A stretch of DNA of 41,334 nt from Bacteroidales bacterium. GTDB lineage: Bacteria > Bacteroidota > Bacteroidia > Bacteroidales > F082. The stretch spans positions 1 through 41,334 of the forward strand of contig JAFSJF010000151.1 in NCBI GenBank assembly GCA_017439405.1, in the 5' to 3' direction. Under the pieces are notes generated by a model, which ran no database searches, had not been told where the DNA came from, and was given only the letters and a program-made list of their open reading frames with translations. Below are positions 14,351 to 23,677 of this stretch, piece after piece. Every line of letters starts with the position of its first letter. Position 1 is the first letter of the stretch. The translations under genes and the position numbers were made by a program.

Positions 14351-17300
14351 ATGGCAAGAATATACGACAATATAGACACCAAGTTTTCCGAGGGGTTACA
14401 AGGCATCATTATGAATGTTGGGGTGAAAAGGGTGGACTTCTGTGTGGGTTACTTCAACCTCCGTGGATGGAACCTCGTGGTTGATCAAATCGATTCACTT
14501 GAAGGAGATTATGTCTATGAAAATGATGAACGGCATTTCCGTAAGTGTCGCTTGTTGATAGGTATGCATCGCCCTGCCGAAGAATTGATCCGGGAATTGT
14601 ATTCCGGCAAGACATTGCCTGATGCCAACTATGTCGCCCAATGCAAGTTGGAGATTGCTCGCGACTTCAAGAGGCAACTGCAATTGGGCTTGCCGACCAA
14701 ACAGGATGAGTTTACCCTGCGTCGCCTTTCTGCCCAAATGAAAGACGAAAAGGTGTGCGTGAAGTTGTATCTTCGTGAGCCGCTCCACGCAAAACTCTAT
14801 CTTGCCCATCGGCCCGACGACAACTTCAACAAGATTCAAGCCATTATGGGTAGCAGCAATTTGACCTATTCGGGCTTGACCAAGCAGGGCGAACTCAATG
14901 CCGAGTTTGGCGACAGCGACAGCGCGGAGAAACTTTCCCGTTGGTTTGACGACCGTTGGGAAGACAAGTTCTGCTTGGATATTACCAAGGAACTCATAGA
15001 AATCATCGATAACAGTTGGGCTGGTGAAAAGATAATCCCACCTTATTATATCTATCTGAAGACAGCGTACCACCTTAGCGAAGAGGCTCGGTTGGGCATC
15101 AAAGAGTTCACCATTCCTGCAGAGTTTCGCAGTTCGTTGTTCGATTTCCAGCAAACCGCTGTCAAAATTGCCGCACGGCATCTTAACAACGACAAGCGTG
15201 GCGGTGCTATGATTGGCGATGTAGTCGGATTGGGAAAAACCATTACTGCCTGCGCCATTGCCAAGATGTATGAGAATAGCTTTGGGAGCAACACTTTGAT
15301 TATTTGTCCAGCCAATTTGCAGGAAATGTGGGCAAAGTATCGGAAAGAATACGACTTGAAGGCAGACATCAGGTCGATGGCCAAGCCGATTGACGTGGAC
15401 AACGCCCGTTATTACCGCCTGATTATCGTTGACGAAAGCCACAACCTGCGCAACAATCAAGGTGTCCGCTACAAGAACATCAAAGACCTCATACAAAAGC
15501 AAGATTGCAAAGTCTTGTTGTTGACCGCCACACCCTACAACAAACATTATCAAGACTTGAGCAACCAACTCCGCTTATTCATTGACGATGATGCCGACTT
15601 GGGCATTCGTCCCGAAGCCTATATCAGGCAATTGGGCGGCGAGAGGAAATTCAACGAAAAGCACGAGGATTTCATTCGGAGCATCAAGGCTTTCGAGCGA
15701 AGCGAATGTCAGGAGGACTGGCAGGAACTTATGAAGTTGTTTCTGGTGCGCCGTACCCGTACCTTCATCAAGGAGAATTATGCCAAAACCGACCCAAATA
15801 ATGGCCGAAAATATCTGGAGTTCAAGGACGGGCATAAATCCTATTTTCCAGATCGTGTTCCCAAGGCCATCAAATTCAAGACGGAGGAAGGCGACCAATA
15901 CAGCCGTTTGTATTCCGAAAGCATGATTGCCATGATGGAAAGTCTGGAGTTACCCCGATATGGCTTGATACAATACTTAGACAAGAAAAAAGCTGAGGAG
16001 GCGTCAAAGTTCGAGCAGAACATCATCGAAAACCTATCCCGTGCCGGAGCGCGAATGATGGGCTTTTGCAAAAGCACGTTCTTCAAACGTATCGACAGCA
16101 GTGGCTTCTCTTTCCTGCTAACAATATTCCGCCATATCTTGCGCAACGCTGTATTCATCTATGCCATCGAGAACAAGCTCAAGTTACCCATAGGTGACGA
16201 AAACACCTTGCCAGAGGATTATTTGGACGATGCCGACATCAACGACATCTTTGAGCACGACAATGAAGAGGAGGAAAAACAATCAGGCGACGAGTTTATC
16301 CAGATTCCCGACGAAATGAAAGTGTATATGAAAAAAGCAGAAGAGTATTACAACAGTCTGATTGGAAAAAACAATGTGCAATGGATTGATTCGAAGTATT
16401 TCAAACGTACTCTCAAACAAAAACTTAACAAGGACTGCGAGACCTTGATTAAGATGATTAAGCTGTGTGGCGATTGGAACCCAAAGACCGACCAGAAGCT
16501 GGACGAATTGGAAGACTTGATTAACAAGACGCACAAAGGCGAGAAAGTAATTGTTTTCACCCAATATTCCGACACGGCCAACTACGTCTATCATCAGTTG
16601 AAAAAGCGTGGCTTGACCCAAATCGACAAGGCTACAGGCAATTCGCAGAATCCCACTGCCATCGTGGACCGCTTTTCACCTATCAGCAACAAGGCCGAAG
16701 TGTCGAAGGAAAACGAATTGATGGTGCTTATTGCAACCGATGTGCTCAGTGAAGGACAGAACCTTCAGGACGCACACGTCATCGTCAACTATGATTTGCC
16801 TTGGGCCATCATCCGATTGATTCAACGCGCGGGCCGTGTGGATCGTATCGACCAAAGCTCCGAACAGATTTTCTGCTATTCGTTCTTCCCAGCCGACAAA
16901 GTGGAAGAGATTATCCGCTTGCGCCGCAGGTTGAACGACCGCATCAACGAGAATGCCAACATCGTTGGAAGTGATGAGGTCTTCTTTGAAGGTAATGAGC
17001 AAAACTTGCGTGATATGTACAACGAAAAGAGCGGTAGCCTTGATGAGGACGATGACGACACCGATGTTGACCTTGGTTCACAGGCTTGGCAAATCTGGAA
17101 AAACGCCACTGATGCCAATCCCAAATTAAAGCAAATCATCCCCGAATTGAGCAACATCATCTATTCCACCAAAGCCGCACCAAACGGATTGGAGGACGGC
17201 GTGATTACCTACGCCCGCACATTCAACGACTTTGATGTGCTTTCGTGGTACAACTCCAAGGGCGAGATGGTAAGCCAATCGCAGAAACGCATCTTGCAGG

Positions 17301-17728
17301 CCATGGCTTGCCCCATCGACGAGCCTCGGTTGGAAGCCCAAGACAATCATTTGGAGTTGGTTGGAAAGGCTGTGCAGAACATCAGAACAGAGAACACCAA
17401 CGTGGGCGGCATCCTCGGCAGCCGTTTCAGCACCAAACGCCGCATCTATGAATTGCTGAATCATTATTATGAGCAACCCGATGACATCTTCAATCAAGAC
17501 AAAAAAGAATTCTTGAAGTTTGCCATCGACCAAATCTACAACTATCCTTTGCTCGAGAATTCCAAGTTCATCCTTGGCCGTATGATGCGCACAGGCAGCT
17601 CACAAGACGACATTGTGGACACGGTCATCGAAATGTATAAGAACGGAAACCTTTGTCGAGTTGATGAGGACAAAACCAAGCACAAAGACCCCGTCATCAT
17701 CTGTTCGATGGGACTGAAAAATGAATAA
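14351..17728 (+). CDS. PLD-nuclease / SNF2-type helicase fusion (defence)
   Basis: 1125 residues. An N-terminal phospholipase D-like domain (about 1-220) shows LHAKLYLAHR at 145-154 (HxK) and GSSNLTYSG at 167-175. The helicase follows: Walker A-like GDVVGLGKT at 289-297, DESH at 361-364, LTATP at 391-395, then a C-terminal half with VIVFTQYSDTANYVY, LIATDVLSEGQNL and QRAGRVDRI (about 825). The family would move along DNA and cut it; the target is inferred, not seen. It is the first gene of a tight four-gene operon with a methylase, the pattern of a restriction system. Only a weak -7 (TAATATTG, 14322-14329) was seen upstream. Confidence 0.88.
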   Translation: MARIYDNIDTKFSEGLQGIIMNVGVKRVDFCVGYFNLRGWNLVVDQIDSLEGDYVYENDERHFRKCRLLIGMHRPAEELIRELYSGKTLPDANYVAQCKLEIARDFKRQLQLGLPTKQDEFTLRRLSAQMKDEKVCVKLYLREPLHAKLYLAHRPDDNFNKIQAIMGSSNLTYSGLTKQGELNAEFGDSDSAEKLSRWFDDRWEDKFCLDITKELIEIIDNSWAGEKIIPPYYIYLKTAYHLSEEARLGIKEFTIPAEFRSSLFDFQQTAVKIAARHLNNDKRGGAMIGDVVGLGKTITACAIAKMYENSFGSNTLIICPANLQEMWAKYRKEYDLKADIRSMAKPIDVDNARYYRLIIVDESHNLRNNQGVRYKNIKDLIQKQDCKVLLLTATPYNKHYQDLSNQLRLFIDDDADLGIRPEAYIRQLGGERKFNEKHEDFIRSIKAFERSECQEDWQELMKLFLVRRTRTFIKENYAKTDPNNGRKYLEFKDGHKSYFPDRVPKAIKFKTEEGDQYSRLYSESMIAMMESLELPRYGLIQYLDKKKAEEASKFEQNIIENLSRAGARMMGFCKSTFFKRIDSSGFSFLLTIFRHILRNAVFIYAIENKLKLPIGDENTLPEDYLDDADINDIFEHDNEEEEKQSGDEFIQIPDEMKVYMKKAEEYYNSLIGKNNVQWIDSKYFKRTLKQKLNKDCETLIKMIKLCGDWNPKTDQKLDELEDLINKTHKGEKVIVFTQYSDTANYVYHQLKKRGLTQIDKATGNSQNPTAIVDRFSPISNKAEVSKENELMVLIATDVLSEGQNLQDAHVIVNYDLPWAIIRLIQRAGRVDRIDQSSEQIFCYSFFPADKVEEIIRLRRRLNDRINENANIVGSDEVFFEGNEQNLRDMYNEKSGSLDEDDDDTDVDLGSQAWQIWKNATDANPKLKQIIPELSNIIYSTKAAPNGLEDGVITYARTFNDFDVLSWYNSKGEMVSQSQKRILQAMACPIDEPRLEAQDNHLELVGKAVQNIRTENTNVGGILGSRFSTKRRIYELLNHYYEQPDDIFNQDKKEFLKFAIDQIYNYPLLENSKFILGRMMRTGSSQDDIVDTVIEMYKNGNLCRVDEDKTKHKDPVIICSMGLKNE

Positions 17729-17741
17729 AAACATTTGAAAT

Positions 17742-18611
17742 ATGACTAAGCGAGAAGCTTTACAACTGTTTGAACAAAGAAAGGTCCGTACCATTTGGGA
17801 CGACCAAGAAGAGAAATGGTATTTCTCCATTGTGGATGTGTGTGCTGTACTTACGGATAGTCCTAATCCTCGGAACTACTGGAAAGTCTTGAAACACAGA
17901 CTTGTAAAAGAAGGAAATGAAACGGTTACAAATTGTAACCAGTTGAAATTACTTGCAGAAGATGGGAAAAAGCGTTTAACCGATGTCGCTGATACAGAGC
18001 AACTTTTCCGCCTCATCCAATCCATCCCTTCGCCCAAGGCCGAGCCTTTCAAGCAATGGATGGCCCAAGTGGCCAGCCAGCGCATCGACCAAATGCAAGA
18101 CCCGGAAAGGAGTATTGACCAGGCCATCATCGACTATAAGCGATTGGGCTACAGTGATGCTTGGATCAACCAACGCATCAAGTCAATCGAGGTGAGGAAA
18201 GAACTCACCGACGAATGGAAGCGCACTGGCGTAAAGGAAGGATTGGAATATGCCTCACTCACCGACATCATCACTCGCGAATGGAGCGGCTTCACAACCA
18301 AACAGTACAAACAATTCAAAGGCTTGAAAAAAGAGAACTTGCGCGACAATATGACCAACCTCGAAATTGCCTTCAACATTTTGGCAGAGGCATCGGCCAC
18401 GGAACTTTCCAAACAACGCGATCCACAAGGTTTCCAACAGCAGGCCAAGGTCGCAAAGGATGGCGGCAGTGTGGCCAAAGTTGCACGCAAGCAATTGGAA
18501 AGCCAACTGGGGCATAGCGTTATCTCGCCTGCAAAGGCCAGCGACTACTTGCTCCAGGAACAAACTGATTCGACAAACAACGACACCGACTATGAACAGA
18601 CGGACCTTTAA
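17742..18611 (+). CDS. BRO-N / phage antirepressor-like protein
   Basis: 289 residues. The first ~115 residues (IWDDQEEKWYFSIVDVCAVL, NYWKVLKHRLVKEGNE, DTEQLFRLIQSIPSPKAEPF) match the BRO N-terminal DNA-binding domain of baculovirus and phage antirepressors. The rest (YKRLGYSDAWINQRIKSIEV, LKKENLRDNMTNLEIAFNIL, TELSKQRDPQGFQQQ) is the helical extension seen in chromosomal Bacteroidota members. It sits 13 bases after the helicase and overlaps the methylase by 20 bases. BRO, RhuM, Fic and DinD-like genes are often embedded in restriction operons. A role in controlling the operon or sensing phage proteins is inference. Confidence 0.85.
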   Translation: MTKREALQLFEQRKVRTIWDDQEEKWYFSIVDVCAVLTDSPNPRNYWKVLKHRLVKEGNETVTNCNQLKLLAEDGKKRLTDVADTEQLFRLIQSIPSPKAEPFKQWMAQVASQRIDQMQDPERSIDQAIIDYKRLGYSDAWINQRIKSIEVRKELTDEWKRTGVKEGLEYASLTDIITREWSGFTTKQYKQFKGLKKENLRDNMTNLEIAFNILAEASATELSKQRDPQGFQQQAKVAKDGGSVAKVARKQLESQLGHSVISPAKASDYLLQEQTDSTNNDTDYEQTDL

Positions 18612-21600
18612 CCAATACGTCTCAGAAAGCAATTTCCGCGAACTGTTTATAAGCGAAATGGGATGGAACAATCCCCAAGGGCAAGCACTATTCGACATCA
18701 CTGTTGACGAAACGCCTTTCGAGTTCCATCTGATTGCCGAGCGCAACGGCTTCCAAGTGCTCACTTGCGCTGTGGATTCCATTCCTACTTCCTCTCTGTG
18801 CAAGAAATTAGACTCACGCTTGCGTCGCTCAGCCAACGACTACATCTGCATCTTTATCCAAAAAGGCACGAGCCATCACCTGTGGGCGGTGCCGGTGAAA
18901 AAGGTGGAGAAACGCGACATCGTTTTGGTCGAATATCTTAACGCGGAAGCCGCAGGTTTCCTGTTCGAGAAAATCGAGGGCTTGTCATTCGAATTGGACG
19001 AGAGAAGCACTATTACCGATGTGGTGGAACGGGTGCAGGCTGCCTTCATCGTCAATTCCGAAAAGGTCACCAAGGACTTCTATACAGGCTTCAAAAAAGA
19101 GCACACCAACTTCGCCAAGTTCATTTCGGGCATCGACGACCAGATTGCCGACAAGGACAACCGCAACAAGCAATGGTACACCTCGGTAATGCTCAACCGC
19201 TTGATGTTCTGCTACTTCATCCAAAAGAAAGGCTTCCTCGACGGGGATGTGGATTATCTGCGCCACAAGTTGGAATGGACGCAACAAGAGCGAGGCGAAA
19301 ACCGCTTCTTCAGCAGTTTCTATAAAGGTTTTCTGACCACCCTCTTCCACGGCGGACTGAACGCGCCGAAACACGACCGCGATTTCGAAAATGTGTATGG
19401 CCGTATTCCTTATCTCAACGGTGGTATGTTCGATGTGCATCAGATTGAACAGGATTATGCCGAACTCGACATTGCCGACGATGCCTTCATCAGTTTGTTC
19501 GATTTCTTCGACAAGTGGCATTGGCACCTCGACGACCGCCTCACCGCCACGGGCAAGGACATCAACCCCGATGTGCTGGGCTATATCTTTGAGCAATACA
19601 TCAACGACCGCGCCCAAATGGGAGCCTACTACACCAAGGAGGACATCACTGAATACATCGGGCGCAATACCATCGTTCCCTATTTGATGGATGCCACACT
19701 GGGTTCGCGGACGTCCCGTCCGCAAACGGAAAAGAAAATCTGGCAATTCCTCCAACAGAACGGCGACCGCTACATCTTCGACGCCGTGAAGAAAGGCGCT
19801 GGCTTGGCAATTCCCGATGAGATTGCCATTGGCCTCGATACCACACAGCCCAATCTCTTGGAGCGGCGCAAGCATTGGAACGACCGCACCCCAGAGGCCT
19901 TTGCCTTGCCCACTGAGATTTGGCGCGAGACTATTGAGCGACTGCAACGCTACAACAGCATCAAGGCGAAGATTGAAAACGGCGAGATTACGAGCACCAA
20001 CGATTTCATCACCTACAACCTTGACATTCGCCAGTTTGTTTACGACCTGTTGAACCACACCAACGACCATCTTTTGGTGAAGCATTTCTATGCCGAATTG
20101 CAGAAGGTGACCATTCTTGACCCCACTTGCGGTTCGGGTGCGTTCCTCTTTGCCGCGCTCAACATCTTGGAACCGTTGTACGAGGTCTGCATCAGCCGTA
20201 TGCAGGAATTCCACGCGCAGAACCCCAACCTCTTCAAGGACGAGTTGCAGGAGATTGAGCACAAATACCGCAGCAACATCCAGTATTTCATCTACAAGAG
20301 CATCATATTGCGCAACCTTTATGGCGTTGACATTATGGTGGAGGCCACCGAGATTGCCAAGTTGCGCCTGTTCCTGAAGATGGTGGCCGTGGTGGAGGTG
20401 AACAAGCGCGAGCCCAACCTCGGCCTCGACCCCTTGCCCGACATCGACTTCAACATCCGTTGCGGCAACACCCTTGTGGGCTATGCCACCAAAGCCGAGT
20501 TGGACCGCGACCTGGGTTTTGCCAAGGACATCTTGGAGGAATTGGCCAACCAAGAGCTTAAGCAACAGCTGGAGGACGAGATGGACAAGGTGGCTCACGC
20601 CTACGATATGTTCAAGCACATCCAACTCACGCAGGGCGACGATATGGAGACTTTCAAGGAATCAAAGAAGGGGTTGAAAGCCCGCTTGGTTGCTTTGAAC
20701 GACTTGCTCAACCGCCGGCTGTTTGCAGCCACCGTGGGCACGGATGCCGACTACGAAGCCTGGCTTGCCTCGCACCAACCTTTCCATTGGCTCGCCGAGT
20801 TCTACGAAATCATCAACGACAACGGCGGCTTTGATGTAATTATTGGAAATCCGCCGTATTTAGAAGTCCGACAAATTGATTATAAAATAAGCGGATATAA
20901 AACGATTGATAGTGGGGCCGTTCATGCTTTTTGTATGGAAAGAAGCTTGAATCTGATTCATACAAAAGGAAATATGAGCATGATTGTACCGATAGCTTTG
21001 GTATGTACTCAAAGAATGACAACCATTCAACAACTACTTGAAAACAATAGAAGTTCATGGTATAGTAACTTTGCTTGGCGTCCAGCAAAGTTGTTTGATG
21101 CTGTAAACAGAGCATTATCGATTTTTGTAGTAAATGCAAGTGATACGATTCATCATTATACTACTCCTTATCAAAAGTGGATTTCTGAAAACAGGAAGAA
21201 TCTATTTAAAGAAATATCATACACACAATATGATGTTCGAAGAGATTCTTTTTGGATGCCAAAATTAAGTTCTGATGTTGAGAATCGGATATTGGAGTGC
21301 ATATTAAGGCAACCGAAAACAATTGGAAATTACATTACTAATCGTTCACAGAGCAAAGTTTATTATAGAACAACAGGAGGTTTGTATTGGAAGGTGTTTA
21401 CAAATTTTGCCCCCAGGTTTTTATGCAATGGAGTTGAAGGACACTCAAGTCGAGAAACATGTTTAATTATTCCGAATGACAATCAATCATCATCAATTGT
21501 GGCTTTTTTGAGTAGTAATTTGTTTTGGTGGTGGTATACTGTCACATCCAACCTTCGAGATTTAAATCCATCAGATATTTATGGAATTAGATTTCCAGAA

Positions 21601-21864
21601 AATTTAATCGAGAACCCAACATTACAAAAACTTGGAATAAAGTATTTAGATGATTTGAAAGCTAATAGTACAATGTTAACAAGGGAACAAAAGAATGTCG
21701 GAACTACTCAAACCCAATCCTTCAAAATCAATAAATCCAAGCCCATCATCGACGAGATAGACAAAGTGTTGGCGAAGCACTATGGATTCACGGAGGAGGA
21801 ATTGGACTTCATCATCAATTACGACATCAAGTATCGGATGGGGGATGAGTTGAATGAGGAATAA
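18592..21864 (+). CDS. Eco57I-class adenine DNA methylase, probable restriction-modification protein
   Basis: 1090 residues from the ATG at 18592, which overlaps the previous gene. The N-terminal ~200 residues (NFRELFISEMGWNNPQGQAL and a beta-rich stretch) are common in large Eco57I-type proteins. The AdoMet motif DPTCGSGAFLF is near residue 510 and the catalytic NPPY at 753-756. These enzymes methylate adenine N6. AYYTKEDITEYIGRNTIVPY and the C-terminal VLAKHYGFTEEELDFIINYD are typical. Bases 20838-21715, the recognition part, are visibly AT-rich against GC-richer flanks, which suggests domain exchange. A hairpin repeat at 19704-19724 adds about 7 residues (GSRTSRP). No separate nuclease motif was found here. 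Confidence 0.9.
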   Translation: MNRRTFNQYVSESNFRELFISEMGWNNPQGQALFDITVDETPFEFHLIAERNGFQVLTCAVDSIPTSSLCKKLDSRLRRSANDYICIFIQKGTSHHLWAVPVKKVEKRDIVLVEYLNAEAAGFLFEKIEGLSFELDERSTITDVVERVQAAFIVNSEKVTKDFYTGFKKEHTNFAKFISGIDDQIADKDNRNKQWYTSVMLNRLMFCYFIQKKGFLDGDVDYLRHKLEWTQQERGENRFFSSFYKGFLTTLFHGGLNAPKHDRDFENVYGRIPYLNGGMFDVHQIEQDYAELDIADDAFISLFDFFDKWHWHLDDRLTATGKDINPDVLGYIFEQYINDRAQMGAYYTKEDITEYIGRNTIVPYLMDATLGSRTSRPQTEKKIWQFLQQNGDRYIFDAVKKGAGLAIPDEIAIGLDTTQPNLLERRKHWNDRTPEAFALPTEIWRETIERLQRYNSIKAKIENGEITSTNDFITYNLDIRQFVYDLLNHTNDHLLVKHFYAELQKVTILDPTCGSGAFLFAALNILEPLYEVCISRMQEFHAQNPNLFKDELQEIEHKYRSNIQYFIYKSIILRNLYGVDIMVEATEIAKLRLFLKMVAVVEVNKREPNLGLDPLPDIDFNIRCGNTLVGYATKAELDRDLGFAKDILEELANQELKQQLEDEMDKVAHAYDMFKHIQLTQGDDMETFKESKKGLKARLVALNDLLNRRLFAATVGTDADYEAWLASHQPFHWLAEFYEIINDNGGFDVIIGNPPYLEVRQIDYKISGYKTIDSGAVHAFCMERSLNLIHTKGNMSMIVPIALVCTQRMTTIQQLLENNRSSWYSNFAWRPAKLFDAVNRALSIFVVNASDTIHHYTTPYQKWISENRKNLFKEISYTQYDVRRDSFWMPKLSSDVENRILECILRQPKTIGNYITNRSQSKVYYRTTGGLYWKVFTNFAPRFLCNGVEGHSSRETCLIIPNDNQSSSIVAFLSSNLFWWWYTVTSNLRDLNPSDIYGIRFPENLIENPTLQKLGIKYLDDLKANSTMLTREQKNVGTTQTQSFKINKSKPIIDEIDKVLAKHYGFTEEELDFIINYDIKYRMGDELNEE
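19704..19724 (+). repeat. CRGACGTCYCGTCYG-type hairpin repeat, copy 2
   Basis: A 7-bp stem, GCGGACG (19707-19713) and CGTCCGC (19717-19723), lies in frame within the methylase and encodes SRTSRP. It matches the minus-strand reading of 389-409. One A:T pair there is a G:C pair here, so pairing is kept while the sequence changes. Confidence 0.65.
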
Positions 21865-22378
21865 ACTGGAATATCTTGGCAACAGAGACCTATTGAAGTT
21901 ACCCAAGACAGCATTCTTGGCTTCGAACACGATTTCATCGGAAACCGTGTTGCGCTGTTATGACTGGGCTACAGAAATGCGCCGTCAAGGGAGGTGCGTG
22001 GTCAGCGGTTTCAGCTCAAAGCTGGAGAAAGATGTGCTGCATTTTCTGCTGAAAGGGGAGCAACCTGTCATTATTGTGTTGGGAAGGCAGATGTATAAAG
22101 TTGTGCCTGCGGATTTGAAAGAGGCGTTGGAACAGAACCGTTTGCTCATCATTTCCACCTCCAATGCGGCAAGGCAATCAAGGGCAACCGCACTGGCTCG
22201 AAACAGGTATGTTTGCGAGATGGCGGAGCAAGTTGTATTGGTTGGCACTGATGCAAGCCTCGGCCTCCGCTCCTTGGCTGAAGCATTTAGGGCAAAGACT
22301 TGTGAACTGGTCAGAAGTCACGAAAAGTCTGAAAATGAGGTTCTTGTGAATATGCCAACTCCCACATCTGTTCTATGA
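21854..22378 (+). CDS. DprA/SMF-like Rossmann-fold protein of the defence operon
   Basis: 174 residues. VVSGFSSKLEKDVLHFLLKG (49-68) and ALARNRYVCEMAEQVVLVGT (113-132), followed by SLGLRSLAEA, follow the order of DprA/SMF proteins: a glycine-rich loop after a strand, then RNR-x(5-8)-LVV. DprA binds single-stranded DNA and loads RecA; here the protein is short and lacks flanking domains, so it is a stand-alone Rossmann domain. It could also belong to the lysine-decarboxylase/LOG-like superfamily. The start overlaps the methylase end by 11 bases, so it is part of the operon. It converges with the MATE gene, overlapping by 6 bases. Confidence 0.7.
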   Translation: MRNKLEYLGNRDLLKLPKTAFLASNTISSETVLRCYDWATEMRRQGRCVVSGFSSKLEKDVLHFLLKGEQPVIIVLGRQMYKVVPADLKEALEQNRLLIISTSNAARQSRATALARNRYVCEMAEQVVLVGTDASLGLRSLAEAFRAKTCELVRSHEKSENEVLVNMPTPTSVL

Positions 22379-23677
22379 AAACATTCTTTTCAGCCTCCTC
22401 ATCGACCACCACATCAACGGCAGGCTGACAAACAATGTCAGCACTTCGGCGATGGGCATACTGAGCCAGATGCCCAACTGCCCGATGATGGGGGTGAGGA
22501 CGAACAAGGGAATCAGGACGAAGACGATGCTGCGGCACACGGCGATGACGACCGACTCGATGGGCCGCTCGATGGCGGTGTGGAAGCTGCTCCCGATGAT
22601 GTTGACGAAAGAAACAAGGTAATGCAGGGTGACGTAAGTGGTGGCCACCATCGCCAACTCGTGCAGTTCGGGGTCGCCTTCGGAGAAGGCTCCCACGATG
22701 CCGTTTTTGAAGACGAGGACGACCAAATAAACGCCCACGCCAATGCAACCGCCAAAGAGTATTGAATTGAGCAACAACGATTTGATTTGCTGGTAATCCT
22801 TTGCGCCAAGGTTGTAAGACATGAGTGGATAAAGTGCTTGCGACAGCCCGAAAATCGACATGTTGACGATGAAGTTGAAATAGCAAACGATGGTGAGCGC
22901 GGCCACGCCCTTCGGCCCGATGTCGCGCATAAGCACAATATTGAATATGTAGGTGGTGATGGCCGCCGACACCGAGGTGAGCATTTCGGATGAGCCGTTG
23001 AAGAAAACCTTCCCGACCTCGCGCTTGCCGCCCATCAGCTTGCCAAAGCGCACGTTGTGGAGCAGCACCAAGGCCGCAGTGGTGTTGGCCAAGCATGTGG
23101 CGATGGCCGCGCCCGCCACGCCCCAACCGAAACGCAAGACGAAGAAATAGTCGAGCACCACATTGACCACGCAGCAAATCACGCCGCTGGTGAAGACCCA
23201 GTTGGGCTTGCCGCGCAGTCGGGTGAAAGCCTCGGTGAAGTTGGGGATGCAATAGAAGACGAACCCGCAACCGATGATGCCAAGGTATTGGCGCACAAGT
23301 GGATAAACCTCGTCGTTGCAGCCTAAAAGATAACACAACCGTTTGAGGTTGAACGCAACCAAGGCCGAGAGCAAAAGGATGGTGGTCAGTAGGACGACGA
23401 AAGTAAGCGTGGTGTAGCCCCGCACGCGCTCATCGTCGCCATTGCCTTGGGCGATGCCCGCGATGACGACGCCGCCCGAAATGATCATGATGGCCACGCT
23501 GAGCATCACGCTGATGAGCGGCATGCTCAGGTTGACGGCGGCCAAGCCCAAGGCACCCACGCCACGGCTCACAAACAGCCCGTCGATGATGGTCTGAAGC
23601 CCCACGATGAGCATCCCGACGATGCTCGGAAGAGCATAGCGCAACAATTGTTTCCGCGTGGAATCGGTCAGGTTCAT
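22373..23677 (-). CDS. MATE-family multidrug/cation exporter
   Basis: 434 residues from the ATG at 23677 (MNLTDSTRKQLLRYALPSIV), the usual MATE N-terminus. The open frame extends 140 codons further upstream but crosses a promoter and has no protein-like composition. About twelve membrane helices are visible, with TIIDGLFVSRGVGALGLAAV in the first repeat and CYFNFIVNMSIFGLSQALYP in the second. MATE proteins export drugs or toxins using Na+ or H+. It may be unrelated to the convergent defence operon. A -7 element TATTTTTG is present on the minus strand at 23711-23704. Confidence 0.9.
   Translation of the reverse strand: MNLTDSTRKQLLRYALPSIVGMLIVGLQTIIDGLFVSRGVGALGLAAVNLSMPLISVMLSVAIMIISGGVVIAGIAQGNGDDERVRGYTTLTFVVLLTTILLLSALVAFNLKRLCYLLGCNDEVYPLVRQYLGIIGCGFVFYCIPNFTEAFTRLRGKPNWVFTSGVICCVVNVVLDYFFVLRFGWGVAGAAIATCLANTTAALVLLHNVRFGKLMGGKREVGKVFFNGSSEMLTSVSAAITTYIFNIVLMRDIGPKGVAALTIVCYFNFIVNMSIFGLSQALYPLMSYNLGAKDYQQIKSLLLNSILFGGCIGVGVYLVVLVFKNGIVGAFSEGDPELHELAMVATTYVTLHYLVSFVNIIGSSFHTAIERPIESVVIAVCRSIVFVLIPLFVLTPIIGQLGIWLSMPIAEVLTLFVSLPLMWWSMRRLKRMFS

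Noticed and set aside
18985-20625. 546-codon open frame on the minus strand inside the methylase gene
   Set aside because: It mirrors GC-rich codons of the methylase, has no recognisable domain, and the plus strand encodes clear AdoMet and family motifs.
14351-22378. Complete BREX or DISARM system
   Set aside because: No BrxC/PglY, PglZ, DrmA or DrmB-like protein was recognised around the methylase and helicase.
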